Shown here one piece after another: positions 44,138 to 52,890 of a stretch of 64,000 nt of DNA. Numbering within the stretch: the first letter of the stretch is position 1; each line of letters starts with the position of its first letter. The stretch lies in the NCBI RefSeq assembly GCF_000750635.1, contig NZ_CCDM010000002.1, positions 186,001 to 250,000 of the forward strand, written 5' to 3'. The notes beneath the pieces were generated by a model. The model searched no databases and was not told the DNA's origin. It saw only the letters and a program-made list of their open reading frames with translations. The translations under genes and the position numbers were made by a program. The DNA is from Oceanobacillus jeddahensis. Its GTDB lineage: Bacteria > Bacillota > Bacilli > Bacillales > Amphibacillaceae.

Positions 44138-44605
44138 ATGACTGTATATGAAGGAATGTTTCAAGGAGAGCAATTAAAAATAGCCATCACGGTGTCCAGG
44201 TTTAATGAGCTGATTACATCTAAATTATTGGAAGGTGCCAAGGATATTTTGAAAAGACATGGGGTAAGCGAAGAAGATATCGATATTTTCTGGGTGCCAG
44301 GTGCTTTTGAACTTCCGTATGTGACAAAGCAGGTGGAAAAGACAAAAAAGTATGATGGGATTATTACCCTTGGAGCGATTATTCGCGGTGCAACCACACA
44401 CTATGAACTTGTCAGTAATGAAGCAGCTAAAGGCATTGCGCAAATTGGCTTGAATGCAGAAATTCCTGTGATGTTTGGTGTGCTGACAACAGAAACGATT
44501 GAACAGGCATTGGAGAGAGCTGGTACAAAAGCAGGGAATAAGGGCGGAGAAGCTGCGTTAGGTTTATTAGAAATGGTTTCGTTGAATAAACGGATTCATG
44601 CTTAA
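44138..44605 (+). CDS. ribH: 6,7-dimethyl-8-ribityllumazine synthase
   Basis: 155 residues from ATG 44138; ATG 44132 is only one base after [59 protein letters not shown] and [20 protein letters not shown] are full-length lumazine synthase motifs. Last gene of the operon; ribT is absent. Confidence 0.95.
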   Translation: MTVYEGMFQGEQLKIAITVSRFNELITSKLLEGAKDILKRHGVSEEDIDIFWVPGAFELPYVTKQVEKTKKYDGIITLGAIIRGATTHYELVSNEAAKGIAQIGLNAEIPVMFGVLTTETIEQALERAGTKAGNKGGEAALGLLEMVSLNKRIHA

Positions 44606-44617
44606 TGTATATGAAGG

Positions 44618-44650
44618 GAAGGTTATCCGAATTAAGGGTAGCCTTCTTTT
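44618..44650 (+). terminator. Terminator of the rib operon
   Basis: GAAGGTTATCC and GGGTAGCCTTC pair imperfectly, with a TTTT tail. Confidence 0.7.
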
Positions 44651-44708
44651 AATATAATTCTCGCAAAAATATCTTTAATTAAATATATTTTTATTGCATT
44701 CTTATCAC

Positions 44709-44720
44709 TTGAGTAGTAAA
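44709..44720. promoter_or_regulatory. MarR operator, copy 1
   Basis: TTGAGTAGTAAA before the MarR gene; 11 of 12 bases equal the near-palindrome at 45214. Confidence 0.5.
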
Positions 44721-44748
44721 ATGAAGATATAGAAAGGATATGAGGCGA

Positions 44749-45186
44749 ATGAAAAAGAATACCCTTGGTTCCTTGATTTGGCTTCGGATTGCCCGCTTCA
44801 TGCATCAGAGCAATCTGCTGTCCAATGACTTTCTAAAGCAATTTGATATTACCGTAGCCCAATTTGATGTATTAAATCAGATTTGGTCTTATCAGCCGCT
44901 CGTGCAGAGTGAGCTTGCTGACCGAGTGACCGTATCAGAGGGTGGCATTTCACGTATGCTTGCCCGGCTGGAGCAGGAAGGATATATTCAGCGTAAGCAG
45001 GATTGGAAAACAAAATGGATAAGTTTGACGTCAAAGGGAGAAACCAAGATAGAGGAAGTTTTTGAACATCAGCTGGCTTTTCAAACGTCTATGGTTGATG
45101 ATTGTTTAACAGAAGACGAACAGCGAACACTATATACGCTGATGTCGAAGCTGCAGAAGCATACAGAAAGCAAATTAAAAAAATAA
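44749..45186 (+). CDS. MarR-family repressor (MhqR-like)
   Basis: 145 residues from ATG 44749; an earlier ATG at 44740 adjoins AAAGGAT. Winged helix: [58 protein letters not shown]. Directly followed by a ring-cleaving dioxygenase gene, the same pairing as MhqR with its mhq targets, which responds to quinones. Shared operator-like sites support self-repression and control of the dioxygenase. Confidence 0.88.
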   Translation: MKKNTLGSLIWLRIARFMHQSNLLSNDFLKQFDITVAQFDVLNQIWSYQPLVQSELADRVTVSEGGISRMLARLEQEGYIQRKQDWKTKWISLTSKGETKIEEVFEHQLAFQTSMVDDCLTEDEQRTLYTLMSKLQKHTESKLKK

Positions 45187-45207
45187 TATGTCTATTATTT
45201 TTTTTGC

Positions 45208-45225
45208 TATAACTTGACTAGTAAA
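45208..45225. promoter_or_regulatory. MarR operator, copy 2, with -10 box
   Basis: TATAAC (45208-45213) followed directly by the near-palindrome TTGACTAGTAAA (45214-45225), before the dioxygenase gene. Confidence 0.5.
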
Positions 45226-45246
45226 CTGATAAAGGAGAGATGATTT

Positions 45247-46185
45247 ATGTATACCATTCCAGGACACCACCATATTTCGATGGTTACAAAAAATGCAAAT
45301 GAAAATAATCGTTTTTATCGTGATGTATTAGGTTTACGCCGTGTGAAAATGACAGTGAACCAAGATGACCCTTCCATGTATCACTTGTTTTACGGTGATA
45401 AAACAGGCAGTCCAGGTACGGAGTTGACCTTTTTTGAGATCCCGATGGTTGGCAACACGCATCGAGGAACAAATGCCATTACTCGAATCGGTCTGTTGGT
45501 TCCATCGGAAGAGAGTCTGCGTTATTGGGAAAAGCGCTTTGATACGTACAATGTATTACACAGTGGGGTAACAACGTATGCCAATCGAACTGCAATGAAA
45601 TTCGAAGATCCAGAAGGACTGCAGATGGTATTGCTTGTTGCAAATGGAGAACAAGCAGACCACTGGGAAAGCTGGGAAAAGTCAGAAGTTCCTATTGAAT
45701 ACCAAATCCAAGGTATGGGCTCTGTGGAAATAACCGTAAGAAGACTGGATAAGCTGGCGTCCACATTGACAGATATGTTTGGTTACACAGAGGTCAGCCG
45801 CAGCGAGCGGGAAGCTATTTTTCAATCTGTTCCAGGTCAGGTTTTTGGAGAAGTCGTTGTGAAATATTTAGACGGGCCCTCTGAAAGACCGGGTCGTGGC
45901 AGCGTTCATCATTTAGCAATTCGTGTAAAAAACGATGAAGAGCTTCAATATTGGGAAGAACAAGTCAAGGAACGCGGATTCCGAACTTCCGGCATCGTGG
46001 ATCGTTTCTACTTTAAAAGCTTATATTTCCGCGAATCCAATGGTATTTTGTTTGAAATCGCAACAGATGGTCCGGGATTCACTGTTGACGGGGATGTCGA
46101 GCATTTGGGAGAAAAACTTGATTTACCGCCATTCTTAGAAGAAAAGCGTGCTGAAATTGAAGCAAATCTAGCTCCGATTGAATAG
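45247..46185 (+). CDS. Ring-cleaving dioxygenase of the MhqA/MhqO type
   Basis: 312 residues, two VOC modules. GHHHISMVTKNANENNRFYR at the start, ELTFFEIPMVGNTHRGTNAI, RGSVHHLAIRVKNDEELQYW and FYFKSLYFRESNGILFEIAT with the third ligand Glu. These proteins degrade or sense hydroquinone/catechol compounds. Start follows AAAGGAGAGATG. Controlled by the adjacent MarR gene (inferred). Confidence 0.9.
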   Translation: MYTIPGHHHISMVTKNANENNRFYRDVLGLRRVKMTVNQDDPSMYHLFYGDKTGSPGTELTFFEIPMVGNTHRGTNAITRIGLLVPSEESLRYWEKRFDTYNVLHSGVTTYANRTAMKFEDPEGLQMVLLVANGEQADHWESWEKSEVPIEYQIQGMGSVEITVRRLDKLASTLTDMFGYTEVSRSEREAIFQSVPGQVFGEVVVKYLDGPSERPGRGSVHHLAIRVKNDEELQYWEEQVKERGFRTSGIVDRFYFKSLYFRESNGILFEIATDGPGFTVDGDVEHLGEKLDLPPFLEEKRAEIEANLAPIE

Positions 46186-46189
46186 AAAA

Positions 46190-46236
46190 AAACAGCAAAG
46201 AAGGAAGGTTTCATACGGGAATCTTCCTTCTTTGTC
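46190..46236. terminator. Bidirectional terminator
   Basis: CAAAGAAGGAAG and CTTCCTTCTTTG, perfect 12 bp, A run on the left side. Confidence 0.85.
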
Positions 46237-46242
46237 TAACCA

Positions 46243-46926
46243 TCATTTAACAATCGGAATAAGCTCTGTTAAGTGGTTGATTTCATATGTAGGCTCTATT
46301 CCTGCCGTATTTTCCTTATGGTCAGGATTAAACCAGCATGTGTCGATTCCATAGTTTATTCCGCCCTGCATATCAGAAGTTAAGGAATCTCCGACCATTA
46401 ATGCTTTCGCTTTATCGGTGAGTCCAAGCTTGGAAAAAGCATAATCAAATATGCGGCGATCCGGTTTTTGAAAACCCGTTTCCTCTGAAATAATCACCGC
46501 TTCAAACGTGTTCTGAAGCGGCGAATTTCCTATCTTAGGTAATTGCACATGCTTAAACCCGTTCGTGATAATCGCGGAACGCTGTTCAGGAAGCGAATCA
46601 AATAAGACGTCAGCACCATCCACCAGATATATTTCTTTGCTTAAATTTTCAAGATAAGCATGGTTAAATGCTGCTCCATCCATAGAAAGGCTATGTTTTT
46701 CGAATAATCTTCTAAATCGTTCGGATCCTAATTTAGTTATCGTCAGCTTTCCCTGCTCCAATTCGCCCCAGAGCACCTTGCTGATTTCGCGGTAGCTGCT
46801 CCGGTAGTCTACAAGACCGTTCGGCAATCCAAAGGCATCAAATGTTTTTTGTAAAGCCCCTTTCTCCGATTTGCCAAAATCAAACAAGGTATCATCCATA
46901 TCAAAAAATATGACATCGTATTTCAT
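46243..46926 (-). CDS. HAD-superfamily nucleotidase (YjjG/YfnB-like)
   Basis: 227 residues from ATG 46926 (GGGAGAGGA upstream). MKYDVIFFDMDDTLFDFGKS holds the DxDDT nucleophile motif, SAIITNGFKHVQ motif II, KPDRRIFDYA motif III and MVGDSLTSDMQGGINYGIDT motif IV. This is the YjjG pyrimidine 5'-nucleotidase subfamily, thought to clear damaged or non-canonical nucleotides. Confidence 0.9.
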   Translation of the reverse strand: MKYDVIFFDMDDTLFDFGKSEKGALQKTFDAFGLPNGLVDYRSSYREISKVLWGELEQGKLTITKLGSERFRRLFEKHSLSMDGAAFNHAYLENLSKEIYLVDGADVLFDSLPEQRSAIITNGFKHVQLPKIGNSPLQNTFEAVIISEETGFQKPDRRIFDYAFSKLGLTDKAKALMVGDSLTSDMQGGINYGIDTCWFNPDHKENTAGIEPTYEINHLTELIPIVK

Positions 46927-47030
46927 TGCTTTGTTCCTCTCCCTTTTGAACATCTTACTTGTTCATTATAGCAATCATGGAGAAAAGTTACAGAGTTTGA
47001 TGAGAAAAGGAGTGGAAATTAAAAAGAAAC

Positions 47031-47080
47031 AAAAACAGCTGTGCCTCCTACATGTTAAAAGGAAGCACGGCTGTTTTTTA
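47031..47080. terminator. Bidirectional hairpin terminator
   Basis: AAAAACAGCTGTGCCTCC pairs with GGAAGCACGGCTGTTTTT. It lies in a ~350-base gap between two minus-strand genes, with a second small hairpin CGATGGGACGATCGCTCCATCG (two arms CGATGG/CCATCG) at 47175-47197; nothing else is seen in the gap. Confidence 0.6.
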
Positions 47081-47276
47081 AAGCTTTTTCACTGATTTTA
47101 TCTCAGTAATGGATCTGTTTGGATTGTCCCTGCAGAACACAGGTCACCAAGAAGTCTGAGACAACGCTTTTCGATGGGACGATCGCTCCATCGAAAATGT
47201 TTATGCGTCAAAAAATGCCCGCTAAAGGAAATTTCCCTTTATTTAAAAGGCTGTAATGCCAAAAAAGATGGCCGTT

Positions 47277-48131
47277 CTATACATATTCGTGATATTCGTT
47301 GGGGTCCTGTCCTTCTACACGGCCGTCTTCCCCTTTATCCAATGAATCAATTGTTTCCATATCCTCAGGAGATAATTCAAAGTTGGTGCTATTGATATTA
47401 TCTTTTTGATGCATTGGATTGCTTGATTTTGGAATAGTAAATACGCCAGCCTGATAGTTCCAATTCACAATAATTTGTGCCGGAGTTTTATCGTATTTAT
47501 CCGCAATTTCTTTTATTGTAGCATTTTCCAGCACGTCATTCAGATAACCCCGGCCAAAAGGACTCCAGGCTTCCGTAAGAATGCCCCGTTTTTCATTTTC
47601 TTCAACCATGCGGTTATTATGAAAATACGGATGACGTTCTACCTGGTTTGTAGCAGGCGTCACACCTGTTTCTTCGATAATGTTATCTAAATGTTCGGGT
47701 TCAAAGTTGGAAACACCGATGGTTCTGATTAATCCTTGCTTTTGAGCATCCACTAAAGCCTTCCAAGCTTCTACATATTTGCCGTCTTTAGGGTTCGGCC
47801 AATGAATTAAATACTTGTCAAAATATTCTAGTCCCATGCGGCGTAAAGATTCCTGAATAAAGATAAATGCCTTATCGTATTCATGGTGCGAGCCGGGCAA
47901 TTTCGCACTGATTAAAATTTCTTCTCTTGGGAGTGCAGATCGACGCACAGCTTCCCCGACAATACCTTCATTGTTATAGTTTGTTGAAGTATCGATTAAA
48001 CGGTATCCCAGGTTCAAGGCGTTTAAAATTTCAAATGTACCCTGATCCCCATCAATACCAATCGTGCCTAGTCCTACGAAGGGAAGTACAGAGCCATCAT
48101 TTAGAATAAAACCGTTATGATTAACAGTCAC
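47277..48131 (-). CDS. Aldo/keto reductase
   Basis: 284 residues from GTG 48131, placed by AAAGGAGATGAG. The catalytic tetrad is visible: D and Y in RLIDTSTNYNNE, K in ISAKLPG, H in YLIHWPNPKD. IRTIGVSNFEPEHLDNII and VFTIPKSSNPMHQKDNIN are AKR signatures for the NADPH pocket. Reduces an unknown carbonyl. Monocistronic. Confidence 0.92.
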   Translation of the reverse strand: MTVNHNGFILNDGSVLPFVGLGTIGIDGDQGTFEILNALNLGYRLIDTSTNYNNEGIVGEAVRRSALPREEILISAKLPGSHHEYDKAFIFIQESLRRMGLEYFDKYLIHWPNPKDGKYVEAWKALVDAQKQGLIRTIGVSNFEPEHLDNIIEETGVTPATNQVERHPYFHNNRMVEENEKRGILTEAWSPFGRGYLNDVLENATIKEIADKYDKTPAQIIVNWNYQAGVFTIPKSSNPMHQKDNINSTNFELSPEDMETIDSLDKGEDGRVEGQDPNEYHEYV

Positions 48132-48381
48132 AATCTCATCTCCTTTACAATCTTTGTAATGCAAGCTGAGAATGATAGATGTCTGCCATTATGAAAACAA
48201 CAAGCGGCCTTCAGCAAACAGAGCTTCCGGTCAATCATCAAACCCAGGTCACATTACCAGTATTTCATGTTTACATCTCTTGCTAAGATGTCCATAATTA
48301 CTATACCCAATTTAAAAAAATCCTACACTAATTCGGTACAGATTGTTGGAATGAGGAGATCTGCGTAATCAATCATTATTG
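48132..48381. other. Intergenic stretch
   Basis: 250 bases upstream of the aldo/keto reductase gene and downstream of the membrane-protein gene. No gene or strong hairpin recognised. Confidence 0.4.
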
Positions 48382-49404
48382 TTACTTAGCAAAAATAACA
48401 GCCTTCAGTTTTTCCGGATCATCTGACTTAATAGCGACCTTGGAATATTCCTTTTGAATCCCCATAAATAAAGTTGCTTTAACTGGCTTTTTCATTTTTA
48501 AAATCATATCTGGATAAACCTGCTCAAAATCCTTTGCGATAAAATCAATGGTATCCTTTTCTAATTTACTTTTTAAAACAACAGGATCCTCTACTATGCT
48601 CTCAATATCCTGAAAATCAATTTTGACCCGTTTTAATATTCCGAACGATACATAGAGAGCCTTTTCATCTGTATATATTGGATTCAGGCGGATGGATTGA
48701 ATACTCGCTATCAAAAAAATCACCGAATAGATATTAAGAATCAATAAAATTATAGAAATAACAATAGACTTTTCGTGAAGCCACCAATGAATAGCGAACG
48801 TTTCCACGATAATTGCATGAATCATCATAATCTGAAAGGCGATAAAGTTTGATTTTTTATGGAGTGTTATCCCGTTTGACGGTGTCTTTTTCCAAGTGAA
48901 AAGCGCATAGTAAAAAACCAAAAACTCCGAGCAAATCACATGGATAATCGGGTTATTCTTTACATAATGGTCCACTGCTTTTGGAAAAGAAAAAATAACA
49001 GGCAATGCGCTTGTTTTCACTTTTTGTATGATGCTAGGAAGGTACCGGAAAAAAGCGATAACAAATAAAAGCTCGAAAAGCACTAATGCTGCTTCTGCGC
49101 CTATCCCGACCCAAGTAATTGTTGCATAAGGGCCTAACAAGTGAGAGGGGATAAGAAGTCTTGCTATTATACAGCCTGCTGCTGCGAATAAAACAGCTGT
49201 CTTGATAGAGAATTTCTTTCTATACAGCATGAAAAATAGTGGCCCGATAATAACTAAATCAATTAACGAGCCTAAAACAACCGGATTAGTCCCCGGCGGT
49301 AAAACCTCAGCTCCGACCGCTGTTTGATACAGCATATAATTACTGGCTAAAATAAGGCTGAGCATCAGCAGCCAAAGATACTTTCCTTTCTGAATAACAT
49401 TCAT
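48382..49404 (-). CDS. Multi-pass membrane protein paired with MarR
   Basis: 340 residues with about seven membrane segments in the first ~245 residues and a cytosolic C-terminal domain (YVSFGILKRVKIDFQDIESI, then KSDDPEKLKAVIFAK) that resembles a PH-like lipid- or protein-binding fold. It follows the MarR gene with essentially no gap (GAAGAGGTG overlaps the MarR end). Homologues are sometimes labelled beta-carotene monooxygenase, for which no motif is visible. Function unknown; probably the MarR's target. Confidence 0.72.
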   Translation of the reverse strand: MNVIQKGKYLWLLMLSLILASNYMLYQTAVGAEVLPPGTNPVVLGSLIDLVIIGPLFFMLYRKKFSIKTAVLFAAAGCIIARLLIPSHLLGPYATITWVGIGAEAALVLFELLFVIAFFRYLPSIIQKVKTSALPVIFSFPKAVDHYVKNNPIIHVICSEFLVFYYALFTWKKTPSNGITLHKKSNFIAFQIMMIHAIIVETFAIHWWLHEKSIVISIILLILNIYSVIFLIASIQSIRLNPIYTDEKALYVSFGILKRVKIDFQDIESIVEDPVVLKSKLEKDTIDFIAKDFEQVYPDMILKMKKPVKATLFMGIQKEYSKVAIKSDDPEKLKAVIFAK

Positions 49405-49407
49405 CAT

Positions 49408-49839
49408 CTACACCTCTTCTACAATCGTATTTAAATGGCTAAGTATTCGATCTAAATGTTGCAAATCCTCTAAAGAAAGCTGTCCATAAACATGATAGTT
49501 GATGTCATCGTTAAGCTCTTGTAATTTATCAAAATATAACTCTGCCTTTGGTGCCAAATTTAAAATGATTTCACGGCGGTTCTCTTTATTAATATGACGA
49601 GTGATATATTCCTTCGACTCCAATTTGTTCAGCAGCTGGCTAATGGCGCTCATGGAAGTATTTAAATGCTGAGATAAGTCTTTCGTGGAAGCAATTCCAT
49701 TTTGAATCAATTCTAATAATAAAACTTGCTTTGCGGTAAGCTGATTATCAAGTTCATGCTCATATCTGCTGGCGAGTTGGACATTCAGCTGGTTTTGTAG
49801 AGCGTTTATTTTTTGAATAAGCTCTATTTTTGAGTCCAC
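49408..49839 (-). CDS. MarR-family regulator
   Basis: 143 residues. QLTAKQVLLLELIQNGIAST, LNTSMSAISQLLNKLESKEY and RHINKENRREIILNLAPKAE form the winged helix. It is the first gene of a two-gene unit with the membrane protein. A 26-bp palindrome just upstream is the likely operator. Effector unknown. Confidence 0.88.
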   Translation of the reverse strand: MDSKIELIQKINALQNQLNVQLASRYEHELDNQLTAKQVLLLELIQNGIASTKDLSQHLNTSMSAISQLLNKLESKEYITRHINKENRREIILNLAPKAELYFDKLQELNDDINYHVYGQLSLEDLQHLDRILSHLNTIVEEV

Positions 49840-49855
49840 TATAAAGCACCTCTCT

Positions 49856-49881
49856 TTATAATTAAGTTAACTTCATTATAA
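49856..49881. promoter_or_regulatory. Palindromic operator before MarR
   Basis: TTATAATTAAGTT and AACTTCATTATAA: 26 bp, symmetric except for one pair, 17 bases upstream of the MarR start. Confidence 0.65.
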
Positions 49882-49979
49882 AGCAATTTAAATAAAAGTA
49901 TATCATAAAATACTTCTATTTAGTAAAAAGCTGACGCTAACTTTTCTCATTTGAGATTTTGTGCATAATGAAAATAATT

Positions 49980-50008
49980 TTGAAATTTCATGTAATATAA
50001 TTTATACT
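49980..50008 (+). promoter_or_regulatory. Promoter of the dehydrogenase/GltS operon
   Basis: TTGAAA (49980-49985), 17 bases, TATACT (50003-50008). Leaves an ~80-base AT-rich leader. Confidence 0.55.
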
Positions 50009-50092
50009 TTGTTAAGTATTTAAAGTGTGAAATATTAATCGTATTAATTTATATGTAAAAAAATGCTTCACAAAGATATTGGAGGAATAGTA

Positions 50093-51259
50093 ATGATTTT
50101 TGGTGTGTTAAAAGATAATAAAATAGGAGAGTACCGTGTGGTATTAACTCCTGTTGAGGTAGCAACTATTAAAGAAGATGGACATACCGTTTTCGTTCAA
50201 AAAGATGCAGGCTTGTCAGCGGGGTTTACGAATGAACAGTATGAGCAGGAAGGCGCTGAAATAGTTGAGTCTACGGAGGAAATGTACAAACGATGTGATT
50301 TTCTTGCAAAGGTGAAAGAGATTGAAGAAAGCGAGTATGGATTATTAAGAGAAAACCAGATTGTTTATACATGTATCCATCCGGCTGCGCACCCGGAACA
50401 AGTACAGGCTATTCTCGATAGCAAGAGTATTGCCTTTACAGCAGAGGATTCGCATCGTTTTGGTTCTGTTAACTGTGAAGCAGCAGGAAAACAAGGTGCA
50501 TTGATGGGTCTAAATGCAATGCTGACGATCAATGGCGGAAAAGGAAAATTTGTCAGCGGACTTGCAGGAGCTCCTGGTATGAAGGTGCTGATTTTAGGAG
50601 GCGGACTTGTAGGACGCTCTGCATTACAGGTGCTGCAATCTTTAGGAGCCTGGTGTACGGTAATGGACGTTAATTATGGTGTATTAAGAGACATCGGGAA
50701 AACATATAACGAAAAAGTAAATACACAATTATCCACAAAGCAAAATATTAAGAAATTACTTCCGGAAATAGATATGGTGATTAACTGTGTGAAGTGGCCA
50801 AAGGAAAATAAAGATTATTTAATTGACCGGGATATGCTTCACTTAATGGAAAAGGGTTCTGTTATTGTAGACATCAGTAATGATGAAGATGGTGCCATTG
50901 AATCCTTCCGTGAAACAACCCATGAAGATCCGATGTATGTTGAAAATGGCGTGGTACATTATTGTGTCAGTAATATTCCTGGTGCAATTGCAAATTCTAC
51001 TTCCGTTGCTTATGCGGCTTCGGTATTACCGCATATTCAATCGATTTTAAATCATGGTGTGGAAGAAGCCTGTGTGCGCGATGGCTTTTTGAGAAGAAGT
51101 TTAACGGCTTATAGAGGCTATCTTACACATGAAGAAACCAGTGCGATTCAAGACCGGCCTTGGGCCCGTCCGGAAGATGTGCTTCATCTTCAAAAGGAAG
51201 AAATTGATTTTGCACCTCCAGCTACACGCACAAGATCAACCAATTTTATTACGGATTAA
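50093..51259 (+). CDS. Alanine dehydrogenase-like NAD(P)-dependent amino-acid dehydrogenase
   Basis: 388 residues from ATG 50093 (GGAGGAA upstream). MIFGVLKDNKIGEYRVVLTP, FLAKVKEIEESEYGLLRENQ, TAEDSHRFGSVNCEAAGKQG, and the Rossmann loop VLILGGGLVGRSALQVLQSL match the AlaDH/PNT/saccharopine-dehydrogenase family. Key variants: the usual P-KE in the N-terminal domain is VKEIE, and AAGKQGA replaces the AlaDH MSEVAGRMA-like block. It may be an N5-(carboxyethyl)ornithine-synthase-like or other opine-type enzyme. Forms an operon with the glutamate-type carrier. Confidence 0.8.
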   Translation: MIFGVLKDNKIGEYRVVLTPVEVATIKEDGHTVFVQKDAGLSAGFTNEQYEQEGAEIVESTEEMYKRCDFLAKVKEIEESEYGLLRENQIVYTCIHPAAHPEQVQAILDSKSIAFTAEDSHRFGSVNCEAAGKQGALMGLNAMLTINGGKGKFVSGLAGAPGMKVLILGGGLVGRSALQVLQSLGAWCTVMDVNYGVLRDIGKTYNEKVNTQLSTKQNIKKLLPEIDMVINCVKWPKENKDYLIDRDMLHLMEKGSVIVDISNDEDGAIESFRETTHEDPMYVENGVVHYCVSNIPGAIANSTSVAYAASVLPHIQSILNHGVEEACVRDGFLRRSLTAYRGYLTHEETSAIQDRPWARPEDVLHLQKEEIDFAPPATRTRSTNFITD

Positions 51260-51279
51260 TGCAGGAAAGAGGATAATAG

Positions 51280-52662
51280 ATGACGATAAATACATTATTA
51301 GTAGATTTTGCCTGTGCAAGCATTCTTATTTTAATAGGGATGTTTCTACGTGCAAAAATTAGGTTTATACAAAGAAGCTTCGTGCCTGCAAGTTTATTAG
51401 CGGGGTTCCTTGGTCTAGCTTTAGGCCCCGGTTTTCTTGATATTTTACCGCTTTCTGAACATATTGGTTCCTATGCAGGCGTGATTACCATATTAGTATT
51501 TGCAGCTGTAGGGATTAATGGTTTTTCTTTCTCCCCGGGCAATATGAAGAAAGACCTTAACCGGATGGGTGCTTATGCTATTTATAAAATTTTAGGGATT
51601 GCTCTTCAGGTTGCGATTCCGATTATTTTTGCAATCATTGTTATTTCCAAGTTTATGCCGGAGATTAATTATGGATTCGGTTTACTATTAGCGGCTGGGT
51701 TTTATGGGGGACATGGAACAGCAGCGGCAATAGGGACGACTTTTGAGAACTTAGGATGGGCAAATGCAACTGATTTAGGTATGACAGCAGCCACCGGTGG
51801 TATGCTCATTGGTATTTTTGGCGGGCTTATTTTTATCAAATGGGCGACAAGAAAAGGTTATACACAATATGTAAAGGATTTTTCAGAGATATCCGAGGAT
51901 TTAAAAACGGGGTTAGTAAAGCCTGAAAATCGAACATCTATGGGGAAGGATACGGTATCGCCTATCGCGCTTGATCCGCTGGCTTTCCACGTAGCGTTGT
52001 TAGTGGTTCCTGCCGGTTTAGGGTATTTATTAAATAACTACATTGCAGAGACCTGGAATTTAGAATTCCCGACATTTACGATTGCATTTATTATTGCCTT
52101 GCTGATGTATATTGTCCTGGGAAGAGGGAAAAAAGGTATCTATAAATATGTAGATAGTAAAATCGTAGACCGTATTGGCAGTTCTGCAACTGATTATCTT
52201 GTATTCTTCGGAGTGGCTTCGATTCAACTGCCGGTCGTTAGAGAGTACTGGCTGCCATTAACGTTATTAATGCTTTCAGGTCTTGTTGTCATCGTGCTCA
52301 CACTTGTGGTCATTGGTCCTGGAATGAACTATGAAAGCTGGTTTGAGCGCTCTATCTTTGTATACGGCTATTCCACAGGAGTTTTTGCCATTGGACTTAC
52401 CTTGCTAAGAGTTATTGATCCGAATAATAAATCAAAAACGTTAACTGATACAGCAATCGTTGGTCCATTAAATACACCTCTGGAGCTATTTGCATGGTCG
52501 GCGGGACCGATTATGCTGATGACTGGACAGCATTGGGCGTTTGTAAGTATCTATTTAGCTATTGTTATTGCTTGTTTTGTTATAGCAAGAATATTTAAAT
52601 GGTGGTATTGGAAGATTCCGCTGGAGGGTAGGCCTCCAGTTCCTTTGAATAAGGATGAGTGA
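51280..52662 (+). CDS. Sodium:glutamate symporter (ESS/GltS family)
   Basis: 460 residues with ~11 membrane segments. FVPASLLAGFLGLALGPGFL and the re-entrant-loop signature GFYGGHGTAAAIGTTFENLG near residue 145 define GltS-type carriers; a second loop GPLNTPLELFAWSAGP lies near 395. It likely imports glutamate or a related amino acid, possibly the substrate of the dehydrogenase 20 bases upstream. Terminator follows. Confidence 0.9.
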   Translation: MTINTLLVDFACASILILIGMFLRAKIRFIQRSFVPASLLAGFLGLALGPGFLDILPLSEHIGSYAGVITILVFAAVGINGFSFSPGNMKKDLNRMGAYAIYKILGIALQVAIPIIFAIIVISKFMPEINYGFGLLLAAGFYGGHGTAAAIGTTFENLGWANATDLGMTAATGGMLIGIFGGLIFIKWATRKGYTQYVKDFSEISEDLKTGLVKPENRTSMGKDTVSPIALDPLAFHVALLVVPAGLGYLLNNYIAETWNLEFPTFTIAFIIALLMYIVLGRGKKGIYKYVDSKIVDRIGSSATDYLVFFGVASIQLPVVREYWLPLTLLMLSGLVVIVLTLVVIGPGMNYESWFERSIFVYGYSTGVFAIGLTLLRVIDPNNKSKTLTDTAIVGPLNTPLELFAWSAGPIMLMTGQHWAFVSIYLAIVIACFVIARIFKWWYWKIPLEGRPPVPLNKDE

Positions 52663-52685
52663 GGGGACTTGAAATAGAATATCAG

Positions 52686-52733
52686 AAAACAAGAAGGCAG
52701 GTTTTAAAGTTGAACCCAGCCTTCTTGTTTTCT
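52686..52733 (+). terminator. Intrinsic terminator
   Basis: AAAACAAGAAGGC and GCCTTCTTGTTTT form a 13-bp stem. Confidence 0.85.
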
Positions 52734-52839
52734 AATAATGAAATTGCTTTGAAGATAATGTTAATAAAGACTCATGAAAATATATTATTTCATTTTTAAA
52801 TACTTGCAAACACAAGATAAATTGTGAATCTAATTAAAC

Positions 52840-52884
52840 AAAAAACTAACAACTTAACCGAATGGCTAAGTGTTAGTTTATATT
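52840..52884 (-). terminator. Terminator of the J-domain gene (minus strand)
   Basis: AACTAACAACTTAACC pairs with GGCTAAGTGTTAGTT; on the minus strand it ends in TTTTTT. Confidence 0.75.
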
Positions 52885-52890
52885 CATCTC

